A stretch of 64,000 bases of DNA. Source: Trichaptum fuscoviolaceum. Its lineage: Eukaryota; Basidiomycota; Agaricomycetes; Hymenochaetales; Trichaptaceae. The translations under genes and the position numbers were made by a program. The stretch's first letter is position 1; each line of letters opens with the position of its first letter. Below the pieces are notes generated by a model that saw nothing but the letters and a program-made list of their open reading frames with translations, made no database searches and was not told the DNA's origin. Where the stretch lies: positions 930,001 through 994,000 of the forward strand of contig CAJSYZ010000004.1 in assembly GCA_910574455.1 (NCBI GenBank), in the 5' to 3' direction. This document shows, piece after piece, positions 35,401 to 47,800 of this stretch.

Positions 35401-35595
35401 GAGTGAAGTAACGAGTTTACCTTCCGGATTATCCTCAGTCTTTAAAAAAAAGATAGATTCCGGGGATATTCGTTTATCGTACTCGATGCCGTCTGGGATT
35501 GAGGCTATCCTGGAGACGTCCCCCCAGCGCTTGGCGTAATCAGGAATTTCGAAACTGGAAGGCGAAATAGCCTCTAGAATGTTGCCATCAAGCAT
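32490..35595 (-). CDS. Hypothetical protein with N-terminal Zn2Cys6-like cluster
   Basis: This multi-exon gene starts at ATG 35595 (MLDGNILEAISPSSFEIPDY); an alternative upstream ATG lies in frame at 35781. Near residue 70 it has CELCLERKQAC and PACQRCRGKQPC, six cysteines in a Zn2Cys6 pattern, but with only five residues before the last cysteine instead of six to eight. A basic tract follows. A later exon has WVCVRCGKINRMRW and CEC, a second possible zinc ribbon. The C-terminal exons read AIKTMLDNARIYGK, VMTWPTEQRT and ITLSHGCMLTLSGTHFK, resembling a beta-rich domain in many hypothetical agaricomycete proteins. The stop at 32490 follows the last intron as I model it. It may regulate neighbouring biosynthetic genes, but that is inference. 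Confidence 0.55.
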
Positions 35596-35978
35596 AGGAG
35601 GTGTACTCTTTCGAAATAGAGACAATTGGTAGCTAGAGTAGGCAATCAATCTTTGTGGAGAGTTGGACCGCAGTTGTCGTTGTCGTTGACTTGGGGGGTT
35701 AGACGAAGCAGGGGGAGCGAAGACAACTTGAACCGATGAGAGAACCGATAACTTGAATGTGATTTCCAACTCCGCAAACACCGGGCACTCTCACGGTTGC
35801 CAGTGGCGGATTGGTTAGTACTAAAGGCATCAGGGTCTTTGAAAAGTTAAAAGTTCAAGACTGGTGGGTAGTTAATCTCAACGTATTTAGGATATCAAAG
35901 TTGAACAGTGAAGAAACTATTATATTTTCAGTCATCCTCAGGAGATGTGTATCATAACTGAAGGAGCAAGAGACGTGC
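35596..35978. other. Intergenic region, no gene seen
   Basis: About 380 nt between the methyltransferase 3' end and the start of the Zn2Cys6-like gene, both on the minus strand. It presumably holds the promoter of the latter, which may be longer at its 5' end. Confidence 0.3.
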
Positions 35979-37913
35979 TCAAGCGGGAACGGCAATGATA
36001 CTAGGCCAGAAGAGCTTGCTGCCCGGGTTCCTACGAATTTCTTGGAACTTCCAGCCAGAGGACTCAATAACGCTAATGAAACCTCCGATCGTTCGCTCTC
36101 CAGCGTTGAGAACGCCCATCACCTTATTGAAGAAAAAAGGGATCAATCGAGAACTTATGCAAAGAGCGAAACATGCTTACGACGAGATCCACCGAGTACG
36201 TTAGGAGGTTGGCAGCTCCCAAGTTCGGCAGTAGAGGAGCTGGGACGGGCGGAGGCGCTGGCAAATCGCCCAAGGACGAAGAATCACATGCGTAATCGAC
36301 GACGCAGTCCACTATAAGCAACTTCGTGTTGGACCCCGCAGATTTCTTGAGCTGGCTCAGTATCTTCACCGCATACTTGTCTGACCAGTCATGTACGATC
36401 TGACGCAGCAAAAGCACGTCTGGAGTGGCCGGTAATTCTGGCTGTTCTCCGAAGAAGTCAGTTGCTAGAAAGAAGAAGATTACGAATCAGCTTCAGATCT
36501 ACACAACAGACATTGCTTTACTTACGTGTAAAGTGAACCTTCCCCTCAGCAACTTGATTCGGTAAGTTCGTCGCCCAGTACTACGGTAATTGGTAAGCGC
36601 TAAAAGGAGAGGAGCACAGACACAGAAATGGACGCACATCTTTTGCTTCCTGAATGACCTCCGGCCGATCTTCGAGAACGATATGCAGGTCTGGTCGGAC
36701 CTTTGCAATTTCGAGGGAAACGTGGCCGAGTCCACAGCCCACGTCAACTACCAGCCCACCTTGCGGTACAGAGGACCAGTCGAAGCCTAGAACACATAAC
36801 TAATTAGCCCGCCCTTTGCGTAAGACAAAATCTATAATTACCTGTGATAACTGCCTCCGGCGGTTGCAATTTGTTTGCACCTGCCATAACCACACCGAAG
36901 CGTTGCCCTTGGACCTTCCCCTCTGGTGTGCCATAGTAGTCCCACAACGCCTTGTCAGTTCCGAGCGCGCGCTGAACAGCGCACTGTGTCGGCTCTTCTG
37001 ACAGAGCCGTTATTGGGTCGGTCATAGTCTCCGGCAGGCATGCAGCGGCCTTCATCGCTTCGTCGGCGCTGTAGTAAGCATGAGCGGGTGCTCTCTGGAT
37101 GAAATGCAGCCACCTACCCATAACCTACAATGGCGGCCAGCCCAGGCGAGTCCTTGTGTTTCGTCGCGGCACTTCACAAATTCACAAGATTAGCCCAGGT
37201 AAGAGAGCGCCCACCATGGTTGGTAAGAAACTCACAAGTCAGGCGTGATTTCTTTGCCTGTATCGAGCATGGACGAAAGAAGGTTGTGCGTAAATACGTC
37301 AGGGCCAATTTCCTTGAACCAGTGATTTGTCGCAAGGTATCGGAGGATGCGCGCTAAGACATGGGTGAGAATAACCGGTTGAGCATGATACTTCAGATCA
37401 CACTTACAGAGTTTCTTCGGATCTGTGCCCGTCTTCGCAGCAATATCATTTACGTGAAGCCCCTGAAAGTGAAGGTGATTATTATACTTCCGCTGGCTTC
37501 GGAATCAGCTTAAGAGGTACCTTAGGTCCTGCCAAACGTAGTATCTCTGCAATATTCGCCTTCTCAACCACACCAAGTGCGGAAGACAGGGTGAACTATT
37601 CATGAAGATAATTTAAAGATTAGGGCTGATGTATGGATATGTTGAAAAACGCAGTACTCACTCGAAAAGCGGAGGTCGTCAGTGTGACCGGTGGTGGATT
37701 CACAGTGACAGCGAGTTGTGTCGCTGCAGCGACGATGAGGGCGATCGCATCAAGGACCTTTGGGTTGTTACGGATGCCGTCCGGAGTAAACTCAGAGAAT
37801 TGGATAGGCTCGTGTAATGAGGGAAAGGGTTTCCCTGTCTTCTCACATACGTCAACAATCTGGTCGACTGAGGAGGAGATAATGTCGCGCAAAGCCTTCA
37901 GTTCACTGGTCAT
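35979..37913 (-). CDS. SAM-dependent O-methyltransferase (family 2, COMT type)
   Basis: Start ATG 37913 (MTSELKALRDIISSSVDQIVD), stop TGA 35979, with several short introns; roughly 460 residues. The N-terminal part has the winged-helix dimerisation domain (SSALGVVEKANIAEILRLAGP, then GLHVNDIAAKTGTDP and ARILRYLATNHWFKE). The SAM-binding motif is VVDVGCGLGHVSLEIAK, followed by VLEDRPEV. RQIVHDWSDKYAVKIL carries the catalytic histidine region of plant/fungal O-methyltransferases. An Ala/Pro-rich insert (DLPAPPPVPAPLLPNLG) precedes the last exons. It methylates a phenolic or enolic hydroxyl of a small molecule; in this cluster a prenylated hydroquinone or phenol is plausible (inference). Confidence 0.9.
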
Positions 37914-39639
37914 CCTGGCGAGTAAGGGGAATGTTCCAGCAGTGTTGCTACACGATCTTCTTATACTAGCCTTCACGCTTGATGCCGTTGCGGAAGTACA
38001 CAAGATACAGCAACATGTGCGAACGTTGATCCATATCGAAGCCATGAAGAATGATCATTATGATGGCTGTACTAGACCTTTGGACTCAGAGAAAAAAAAG
38101 CTTTCTGTCTGTCCATGTAGATTATCAATATTCATACACCCCATCTATGATGCATCGATAGAAGGCAGCGTGCGCAGAAGCCTGGGACGTCTTGCAACCA
38201 GCTTCGTGAGGCGAGGCTGTAGCAGTAGATCAAAATTAGCGACAGGCAGTTAAGGAGAAACGGATGATGGGGATGACCTTTTCCTTCTAGTCATGCATGC
38301 CATCAGACACCATACTAACCGACGACCCCCGGCTTCCCGATGCTCCTTCAAGGGTTCTTCAGACTCACTTGCATTGCCGACTGGCAAATCAGGAAATCTC
38401 GGCATTCAGATGTTTGAGCTACTGATGTGGGATCGCGGCGACGTATTAAGAATTGCGAAACCTCTTGCTTTAGGCGAATGTCTCTCGAGCATCAATTGAT
38501 CAAGCATAATGGGAGAACTATCCCAGAGACCAAGGGGAAGAAACGAAGAGAGCTGAGATGCGAAAAGTTCAGCAGTTGATGCCATCAAACGTTCCCACGG
38601 TTTTGCACACGGCTATGTAGGAACTTGAGCCCGCACGAGTCTTGCCTTACGACTACCACTTATCATGGTTACTTTACGGATACTGTACTGTCTCAGGCTG
38701 CTCAAGCATTGAGTCCGACTGTCGACTGTGTGTTTCTTCCCTTCGTTATTTTGAAAATTGAAACTTAAGATACCTTACAGCGGATCCCCGGCCCTTTTCA
38801 CGAAACGGCTCTGGTACGGCAGAAGCAGCGGCATGTAATTGCGTCTTTCAAGTTGTCGGAAACTTCCTCGAAAAGCACCACTTCTAGTAGTTGACACATT
38901 CTAAACCGTAAAAACAAACGATCGTCAGCCAGTACCGATCATTCTCTAGTGTCGGCGATCCGATCGGCTAGCTCATACGGAACCAGGTTGTGCAACACAT
39001 AGAGGTAAGAGTGAGTACGAAATCGGTGCCTACCTCTTCCTCGGTCACAAACACTACTGTCATTGCCGAATTATTGCACAGAAGATAGCGGGCCACAACC
39101 TTTTGCGAGACCACGCTTTACCCCGCAGGATGGGAAAACACTCTCCTAACTGAGAAAGAGATCAATGCGCATCTAACACCGAGTAATCCGGTCCTTGCTG
39201 TACGCTGTGCACAGCGGGGTACCCTCGCGGTAAGACATCGACCCTGGATGGCTTGAGCGAATGCTCGGATAACTGCTGGTGCTTCTACCGTCTGCGTCGG
39301 GACGCTCTGGTGGTGTGCGAAGAACATACACGGACTTCAAGGTTCTGGGACTAATCGGTAATCGATCAAAGAATTTCTTCCCTCTTCGCGTTGCTTCCTT
39401 TGCAATCTCGGTGGGCACCCTGTGGTACTCCGTCCTGTCTCATTATTTTCAGGCATCAGTAAGTGCACAAACATGATACCATCTTTCTTCTGTCTGATTG
39501 TATCATTTTGTTCCAGAAGCCGACATTGCTTGTGCCTTGCATGTACGATAACTCCCGCAGGAGCGAAGTATAACGTAGAGCATTTGGTCCACAGACAACT
39601 CTCTACGCTAAGTCACCGACTGCATTCGCGCTGAGCAAT
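37914..39639. other. Intergenic region, no gene seen
   Basis: About 1.7 kb between the divergent methyltransferase and DUF6533 copy C. Short frames exist on both strands but none has recognisable domains or a consistent exon structure. It holds the promoters of both genes. Confidence 0.3.
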
Positions 39640-41365
39640 ATGTCGACGCCTCCGATCTCAATTCCCCAGCTGACGCAAGCTGCGGCGCACTTGTCAGTGT
39701 AGTATCTCTCTGTAGTGATCCTATACTGACTTTGCATCAGGACTGCTTCAAAGTACTATGCACTGGCAGCCTATGGTGAGCGTCAAAGATACGCGCCTGC
39801 AGAACTGAGCTAATTCTTTGTTGTAGTTATGTTCGTTTACGATATTTTCATTACGTTCCCGCTGGAAGTCGAAAAGATCTGGACGAAGAAATTCAACGGA
39901 CTCACCGTACTCTGGTTCTCTGTGAGTTTTGAGCATTACAATTCTCCGCGAACTCTGACTTAGAGGCTACAGAATCGATGGTTTTTCCTTGCTGGAGTAA
40001 CAATCACATATGTGGGTAAGTAAAATTACAAGAATCTCTACGAGCCAGAGCAACGAGGTGTCTGACATGAGGTTTCCAGCATACCTGGACCCCAACTGGA
40101 GCGGAGCTGTGAGTAGCCCCATCGAGTTCTCCGAGCTAATCGCACTAACCTCCATATGATACAGGCGTTAGTAATATAGATTACCTGATGTTCTCTGGGC
40201 ACTGATATCCCCTTGTAGATGCGATGCATTCTTCAGATATCCGGGCTATGTTCTTACGATTCAGAGAATTACCGTTGGATGTAGGTCCTTCATTCAAAAT
40301 TTCTCAGTCCGCAGCCTTTTGACATAGTTTCAGCTATTTTCTTGCTTCGGATCTATTGCATTTACAACCGAAGTCTGCGAGTGGCCGCCATAGTTGCAGT
40401 GTTTGTCATTGCGGAGGCCACAGTGAAGCTTGTAAGTCAGAGACTCAGCCCGTAGGTTAGCGACCTTCCATTTAATATTTTACTAGGTATCCTTGCAGCT
40501 TTGGGCAGCTCCCGTCCAGTTGCCTCCGGGACTCACCAGTTGTATCTTAGCGGTCACACCACAAAAGTTAGGAGACTGCATTCAATCAACTTGCGACGAT
40601 TACTGACAAAGTCCAATGATAGTGCCTCGAAATTCATCGGTTATTGGGTGACTGAACTATGCACAGGTACGTATTCTCCTATTCAATGGCATCTACATGA
40701 TACTGATATTCTCATAGATGGCGCGATATTCTTTGCGACTATCTACCGCTCGTATGATATCTACTGGAAGAACGGGAGAGGCTCTATGTCAAGCACGTAC
40801 CTATGGAGGGTTATAGTGAAAGATGGTAAGAAATTATGTGATTTGACTCATTTATATTAAATGACTGACTCGCTGTAGGCATCTTATACTTTGCTATCAT
40901 GCTTACTTCAAATCTCGTAACCGTCATACAGTACTTGGTATGTTGTTTCTTTCTACGTACTGACTTACAAACTGATCCCGATGTTTAGACGCTTCCTGTG
41001 AGAGACACAAAGCAGCTACTAGTTATCAGAAGCTGACTTCTCTTTAGCAAGACCTGAAGGCTATTAACGCTAATTTTGGCGCGGTGTAAGTTGATTCTCC
41101 CTGCCAATTTATCACATATTCTGAATTGTTGCTTTGAAGATGCACAAGCCTCTTGACGGCCAGGCTTGTCCTTAATCTCAAGATCGCTGCTACTCATTCG
41201 CCTTCGAAGAGTCATCTGCACTCTGGCTTCGATGGTCCTCAGAATACTTGGGAGGCTGCCGTTTGTGGCCCACTAGGAAACGAACTGGAGGGCATGTCAT
41301 TAGAGGAAAAGAGATCCCGTCCGAGTGAAGAATACGAGCTTGGTAAGATGAATCTGCCCAGATAG
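39640..41365 (+). CDS. DUF6533-type seven-helix membrane protein (copy C)
   Basis: The best preserved of three paralogues. Start ATG 39640 (MSTPPISIPQLTQAAAHL), then YYALAAY, FVYDIFITFPLEVEKIWTKKF and TVLWFS, the DUF6533 signature, interrupted by introns at the same places as copy A. Later exons give VFVIAEATVKL, GYWVTELCTG, IFFATIYRSYDIYWK and TARLVLNLKIAA. A polar C-tail of about 70 residues ends at TAG 41365. Predicted as a seven-helix plasma-membrane protein of unknown function, expanded in basidiomycetes. Its place between the methyltransferase and the flavin monooxygenase gives no firm hint of a role. Confidence 0.78.
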
Positions 41366-42429
41366 TCTCCCCCCTTCTCGCTCATTTCAACATCAATATT
41401 TATTTTTATATGTATCATGTGCGATGCGCATTGGTCTACGTTGAAATCCACGCAATGTCCTGCAGTTGCCACCCGACCTACATCCGTTTTCCGGAAATCG
41501 CTATCGCGGTATCGCTTTTCCTTTTCACGACAATGATCCGAAAATGCGTGATAGACTCACGTCCAGCTTAGCTATGCATATCTTTCTCTATTTACGAATG
41601 ACAATCCTGATCGTGATGATGTGCACGATAGTCTCGCTTCTATTACACGCTTCTCTGATTGATCGCATTTCATGATCGTACATGGAAGACCGGTTGCCTG
41701 TAATATTATTTTCCTTGTACGGAGATGATGCACGCTACGCTTTGATGATGAGAATGTTGCGATTTTCTGGGTATGTGAAACGGGCCTGGGCGGTTTCCGT
41801 ACCTCTGGTGTACCTAATATGCTTTGCAATCAAATCTTGATTTTGATAATCTGAGAAGCAGAATCTGTACTGCATATTTCATTGACTCGGATGGAGCATC
41901 CGAAGCTTCGACCCTACTGGTGTGTGTAACGATCATAATAAAGTTTGAACTCCGCTATAATTAGATGAAGCTCTCCCGAATGCGGGCGGACTGCCAGTGA
42001 ACTTACAACAAACAGTGTCGATTGCTCTGAAAGCCATGCACCAAGAATGGCATCGGTTACTGTCGTCTCTTGTGCTCCTGTCTCTCATCAATCTTTGCTG
42101 TTTGATGCTCAACAAAATCGCGGACAAAATTACCACCATCGTGCACCTTATCGAGCTTCACGACGTTGAAGTTCTCTTGGTTGCGGGAAAGGTACCCAAG
42201 GGGAAAGCTATACTTGTATTACTAACTTATTTCCAAGCGGAGGATTTGGAACTGCGTATCATCTCACTGCTGGACCTGAGGCTAGTACGATCACATCATG
42301 CACGAAGCCAACGCCCTTGGACTCGCGTAGGAGTAAGAATGGACAGCTTTACGTGCCGGAAAACTGACACACATTACTCGTCTCTTATATACGGCGTCGC
42401 TCGGCGACACAAGCTTAGTCCATTGCTCA
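41366..42429. other. Intergenic region, no gene seen
   Basis: About 1.06 kb upstream of the flavin monooxygenase. Only short frames without domain features are seen. Confidence 0.3.
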
Positions 42430-44616
42430 ATGACACTCCTCGCTCCCGTTCGTGTTCTCGATCCCCAACAGATAGCTCTCGACTGGCTGTCGACCTTCTC
42501 CGCTGCACTTCTGCAGAAAGATGTAGAGTGCTTGGCTTCGCTTTTCCTTGAAACTGGTTGGCTCCGTGAATCTCTCGTCTTTGGATGGGACTGTCACTCC
42601 GTTGAGGGCAGAACCAAAATTGCTTGCTATCTCGAAAAGGCACTTGCAAAGGTTGCTATCGAAAATGTTGTTCTCGACGAACGGACAGGATTAGCACCTT
42701 CATACTTCCCTATCACAAATGAGGTATCTGGGGTAGAGGTTGCCTTCACGTTCGAGATGTCTGTATTCAACGGTCGTGGCTTCGCTCGCTTAGTTCCTGC
42801 AGCGCATGGACTGCGAAACTGGAAAGCCCTTTCCGTCTACCTCGCCATGGACGACATCAAGGGACACGAGGAGGCCAGCTCAGAACTTGGAACGTACGAA
42901 GGTCATACCCGATCTTGGATGGAAGTCGACGCAGAGCGTCGGACTAAAGTGGAAGAAGATCCATATGTACTAATAGGTAAGTCATATTCGATATTCACGG
43001 TCAACGAGAAACTGATAACATGAAGTTGGTGCTGGCCAAACTGGGCTACAGGTCGCGGCTCGATTTCGACAAATGGGTATACGGGCGATTGTCATAGAAA
43101 AACACTCACGGATTGGAGACAACTGGCGCAAGCGGTATCCTACGCTCAGCCTACATACTCCAAGTACCCATCACAACTGTAAGCCAAGTCTCTAGATAGG
43201 GAATATCATTACATATGCTGATTTGGGTCTCAGTGCTCTATGCGCCATTCCCAAAGAACTGGCCTATATTCACCAGCAGAGATAAAATGGCAACGTGGTT
43301 GGAATGCTACGCAGAAACCCAAGATCTAGTCGTTTGGACTTCATCATTTTTAGAGCCCGGGCCCGCATTCGACGATGCAGCCCACCGATGGACCGCAGTA
43401 ATCAACAAAGGAGGCTCAAAGGTCACTATTCGCCCTTCCCATATAGTCCTTGCCACCGGAACCCTAGGAGAACCACACACACCGACAATCCCTTTCATTA
43501 ATGACTTTGGTGGGTTTACCATGCATGCGTCGGCATATCAGGGAGGTCAGCCGTTCGCTGGTCAACGCGTCCTCGTCGTCGGTGCGGGCAACACTTCGGC
43601 AGATGTTTGCCAAGATCTTGTAACACGGGGAGCAGCGGAGGTCACAATGTTGCAGCGCTCGGCTACTTGCGTCACCTCGGCAGCGCTCATCAAGAAAAAG
43701 TTCGAAAGAACGTGGCCCGAGGGCGTCCCGACGGATATCTGCGATTTCAAGATTGCGGCGATGCCTCTTGGGCTTCTCAGGGTCTTGATGATCGCTACTC
43801 AGGCGCAAAATGATGAATTTGACAGTGAACTCCACAATAAGCTGAAGCGCCGAGGTCTCAAACTATCAAGCGGTCCGGACTGTGCGGGCCCGATGTTCTT
43901 ATTATATGAAAGGCTCGGAGGTAAGACAACAGACCATTAATTCGAATTATTCACTGACTCGCCCTTTAGGTTTCTGTGAGTTACATATCTGTCCCAATTA
44001 TCTTCTATATTAATAAACTTACTGTCTTAAAGGGGTGGAGGCTGGCGTTGCGGACCTCATCGACAAAGGAGACGTCCGAGTCAAACAAGGCGTTGAAATA
44101 GCCCGTTTCACCGAATCTACCGTCCTCTTCACCGACGGCACAGAACTTGAAGTCGATTCAGTCATTTTCGCGTGCGTAGTTTCCTACCTTCTAATTTCAC
44201 TGCGATACTCAGAAAGCATCACATCGTAGAACTGGATACCATAATATTCGTACCTCCATGAAGAAGATTTTCGGTGATGAGATTATCAACCAGACACAGG
44301 AAGTATGGGGTCTCGACGAAGAATACGAGCTAAAGGGATGCTACAGGCCATCGGGCCACCCTGGAGTACGTTGCAGTATCTGAAGGCCCACCAAAATCGC
44401 TTACGTGTATTTTTCAGCTCTGGTTTGCTGGAGGAGATTTCTTTCACTCAAGATATATGTCAAAACAACTGGTATGTAACGTACGATCACTCGCTGCATC
44501 AATCTAATGCATACGCTGTTATCAAGGGACTTCTGATAAAGGCAGAGGAGCTTGGCTTGAAGAAACCTTTCATGAATCCATCCTCAACCGTTGCAAAACT
44601 GGATAACACCAAATAG
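42430..44616 (+). CDS. FAD-dependent monooxygenase (FMO/Baeyer-Villiger type) with NTF2-like N-domain
   Basis: Start ATG 42430 (MTLLAPVRVLDPQQIALDWL), stop TAG 44616. Residues 1 to about 180 form an NTF2/SnoaL-like domain, common in fungal members. Across the first intron comes VGAGQTGLQVAARFRQMG (FAD loop), then IEKHSRIGDNWRKRYPTLSLHTP and YAPFPKNWP, both typical of YUCCA-like flavin monooxygenases. The second Rossmann loop VLVVGAGNTSADVCQDL binds NADPH. A later exon has FADGTELEVDSVIFA-type sequence (here FTDGTELEVDSVIFA), then SGHPG, LWFAGGDFFHSRYMSKQL and a final exon GLLIKAEELGLKK. Members hydroxylate or do Baeyer-Villiger oxidations; oxidation of an aryl aldehyde or acid intermediate is one possible role here (inference). 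Confidence 0.9.
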
Positions 44617-44839
44617 CGAATTACAGAATAATTGTCCTGACGACGTGAATAACCTATACCTACATGTACCAATATTGCTCTCCTCGAATATGTATTGTTC
44701 TTTATTCTTCCCAGCCGTACAAAATTTGCGTCCGGAAACATCTATCTAACAGATCTACGGCAATCTTGTCTTATGGTCTACAACAAATGAGTCGAAGAAG
44801 CATGTCCATACAATTAGACGAACATAGGAGGTTAAGCTG

Positions 44840-47800
44840 TTATAGTTCCTTCGGCTGATGAGAGGAGCGGCGTCTCTGATTATGAGGACGGGAGGATTTC
44901 TGTTCGCCAGAAGTGTGCTCCTGCTTTCCTACAGCTTTCGCCATCGAGCCCTTGAAAGGAGCTTTGCGGGCGCTCTTTGACTTCTTCCCAGCAGTACCTT
45001 GCGAAGGAGGGGTTGATTGTGTCTCTAACCTTATCCGCTCCTCTTCAGCCGTCCACCACTTCATGAAGTCTTCTTCGGCTTGCCTGGCCACCTCTTCTTC
45101 CTGTATTTCCCGCAAACTCTTTTTCGGCTTCGTCGAAACGGTCTCGCGTTGTTGTTGCTGAATAGCTATGAAGGAGGGTGGCGATGAGGAGGGACCTGCC
45201 TCTGCGGCAGGTGTAATAGGGGGTGCAGTCGTCCAAGCCGAATTTGAATCCCTGTAAAACTAGTCAGCACGAAATACGTGATCGTTGGCATACCACTCAC
45301 GATGTACGTCGAGACAAGCCAATTGCCTGCTTCGTTGGGGCGAAAACCGGCCCAAGACTACCCTTGCTCTGCAGAGAAGACGTTGTTTGAGTCCTGGTAC
45401 TCGTGGGTGGCCTAGGAGGACTGGCTGACAGAGAATCCGTCGCTGGACGATTCACGCTCGACCGAGAAGTACTCGTTGGATGTGCAGAACTTGTTATCCT
45501 TGGCGGCGTCTGTGGTGCAGTCATGGAGGACCCTGGAGATACTTGCGCAGACGTCGGAAGTCTCCACGACAAATCTGTCTTCGGGCGGATCGGTTCCAAA
45601 ACTAATGCCTTTTGACCTAGCTTTGGGGTGATAGGCGGCTGCGAAGAATGGGATCCCGTAGCTTGAGGTCTACCAGGAGAGGGGCCGAGAGAGGGTCGGG
45701 GACTCCGTTGAGTTTCAGCCTCCGCCATTATGGTACGCAAGTCAGATCTGATTGAAGTTTGCTCAGCCTCAATAACCACATGTAACATGAAATTCACTCA
45801 CCTCGCACTTATTTGAGAGACCTTAATCTTCCATGGGCTATTGGCAGAAAAGGGTACAGGTTGTGAAACAGGTGGACCAGGAGCAGGGGAAGAAAGACTG
45901 ATGGGAGGTATGTCTTCGTGAGCTTCGTCATCCATCATGAATACTTCATCACCAGCCACAGCAGGTTCAGCTGCACGAACAGATAATCCAGTGATCGAGG
46001 TGTTCACTTGACTAGGTGAAACACGAGGGCTGACAGAAGGGGAAGGCGGGCCGTATGACGGTCTTCCGTTGCGTTTGCTACCTAATGCCACGGGGGATAA
46101 TCTGGGAGACTGACGAAGAGCACCTTTCGTCACTGCTCGAACAATCGGCTGTGGAATATCCTGCAGCGCTAGCCAGTCTCCATGGGCTTCTATAGCTCTG
46201 TCAAACATCGTATTTGACCTAGTTAACGGGAGTTTCCTCTCTTGTTGTGACTGAACGAAGGTAGATAACTGCCGGACCACGTGAGGATGAAGATCATCGA
46301 GCATTCTACTCTCCATTAACGTTTCCAAATTCCGCGCCATATAACCTTGCAGACTCGCGACGAGTTGCCCTGCGCTGAAATGAGTGGCATCTGTAAGTAC
46401 GGAACATACGTTGCTGATATTGATGTGTTGTAAGATCACAGCAGAACAGAGGAGGCCCAAACGGTCAAGCAAAAGCTCGCTCTAAACTGGGAATTGAGCA
46501 ATCTATCCGACCATATACTGAAAGCACTCACAGCAATATCCATAACCTCAAACATGAACTCTAACACGTCGTCGACGTTCTGGACGAAATCTGCCAACCA
46601 ATGAGTCGGACAAGCAAAGCTAACAACTGCATCACACTAACCTAGTACATCGAATATCTCCTTGTCTCCACCACAATATATATATCGAATAACAAAAGAA
46701 AACGCTCGCCACTTCACATGTTTCAGGTTGACTGAGATAGTTCCGTCTGGTCGCCAACGCATGGTGGTCCAGTCTTCGTCGTCGAAGAGACCTGCGAAGA
46801 AGGGTGACCGTGCGCGTAGAATGACGGAATGGCAATGGACATTCTTGTCGTACAGCTCTAATATTACATTAGGCATAAGTGGGTTGACGTTGATAGACGC
46901 AGTGGCAGGCTTGGAAGTATCCTGGACGGCATCGAGAAGCGATTGCATATTAGCCGAAAGTGAAGGCATCGGGGAGCGTTTGGTATGGGCCTCTATCGAA
47001 GACAAAATTGACTGGAGACGCAGCGACTTTGAAAGGTGCTGTAATTGCGAACGGATCTGAGCTGGTGAGACGGCCACCTTCGTAAACTGTTCTTCCAACG
47101 CAGAGCCGATACGAGGATCCCAAACAGCCAGCAAACCATCCGTATACAAATAGTGCAGCAGAATCAAGGTCGTCAAAGGGTGAACGCCGTGAAAGTACAA
47201 TTTATCCAGGCCGTCCTTGGCAGGAAGGCAGCCCGAGAACTCAACTAACAACGATTTGTCCTGGAGCGATTCGCCGAGTAAAACCCTGTATAGACCGGTC
47301 GACCTTGATGCAAGAATGACTCGATGGACAGGAACTTGAAAGCCAGATTTAGTGATGACAAGCAGATCTGCACCATGCCTGTTTTTCGCGTCCGCAAAGA
47401 GGTACCGGCCATCCTGTCTCATATTTTCATCGGAAATCAAAAGGTCGCAGAAGTCCTTAACAAGCTGCACATCTTGCAATATTGACGAATCGTCTCCAAC
47501 ATCATCGTCATCATCCTTCGTAGCTTCTGACACGATATGATGCCCGCCGTGTCCCTGGATTCCTTCGGATGTGTCGAAAGCGGTGAACGGCTGGATACCA
47601 GCTAAGTCTTGTGACAGTGAATTTCCAACAATGTTGATGGCCTTAGGTTTGCTGTCAGAACGAAGTGCTCCGAATGCCCCGGTGCTGTTCGCGCTGACCC
47701 TAACGACTCGTTGAAGAAACGGCATGCGCTGGAATTTAAATGCCTTCGCGCCCGCTGTTTGGCCACCTTTTGCGTTTCGGCTTCGGACATAAACATGTCC

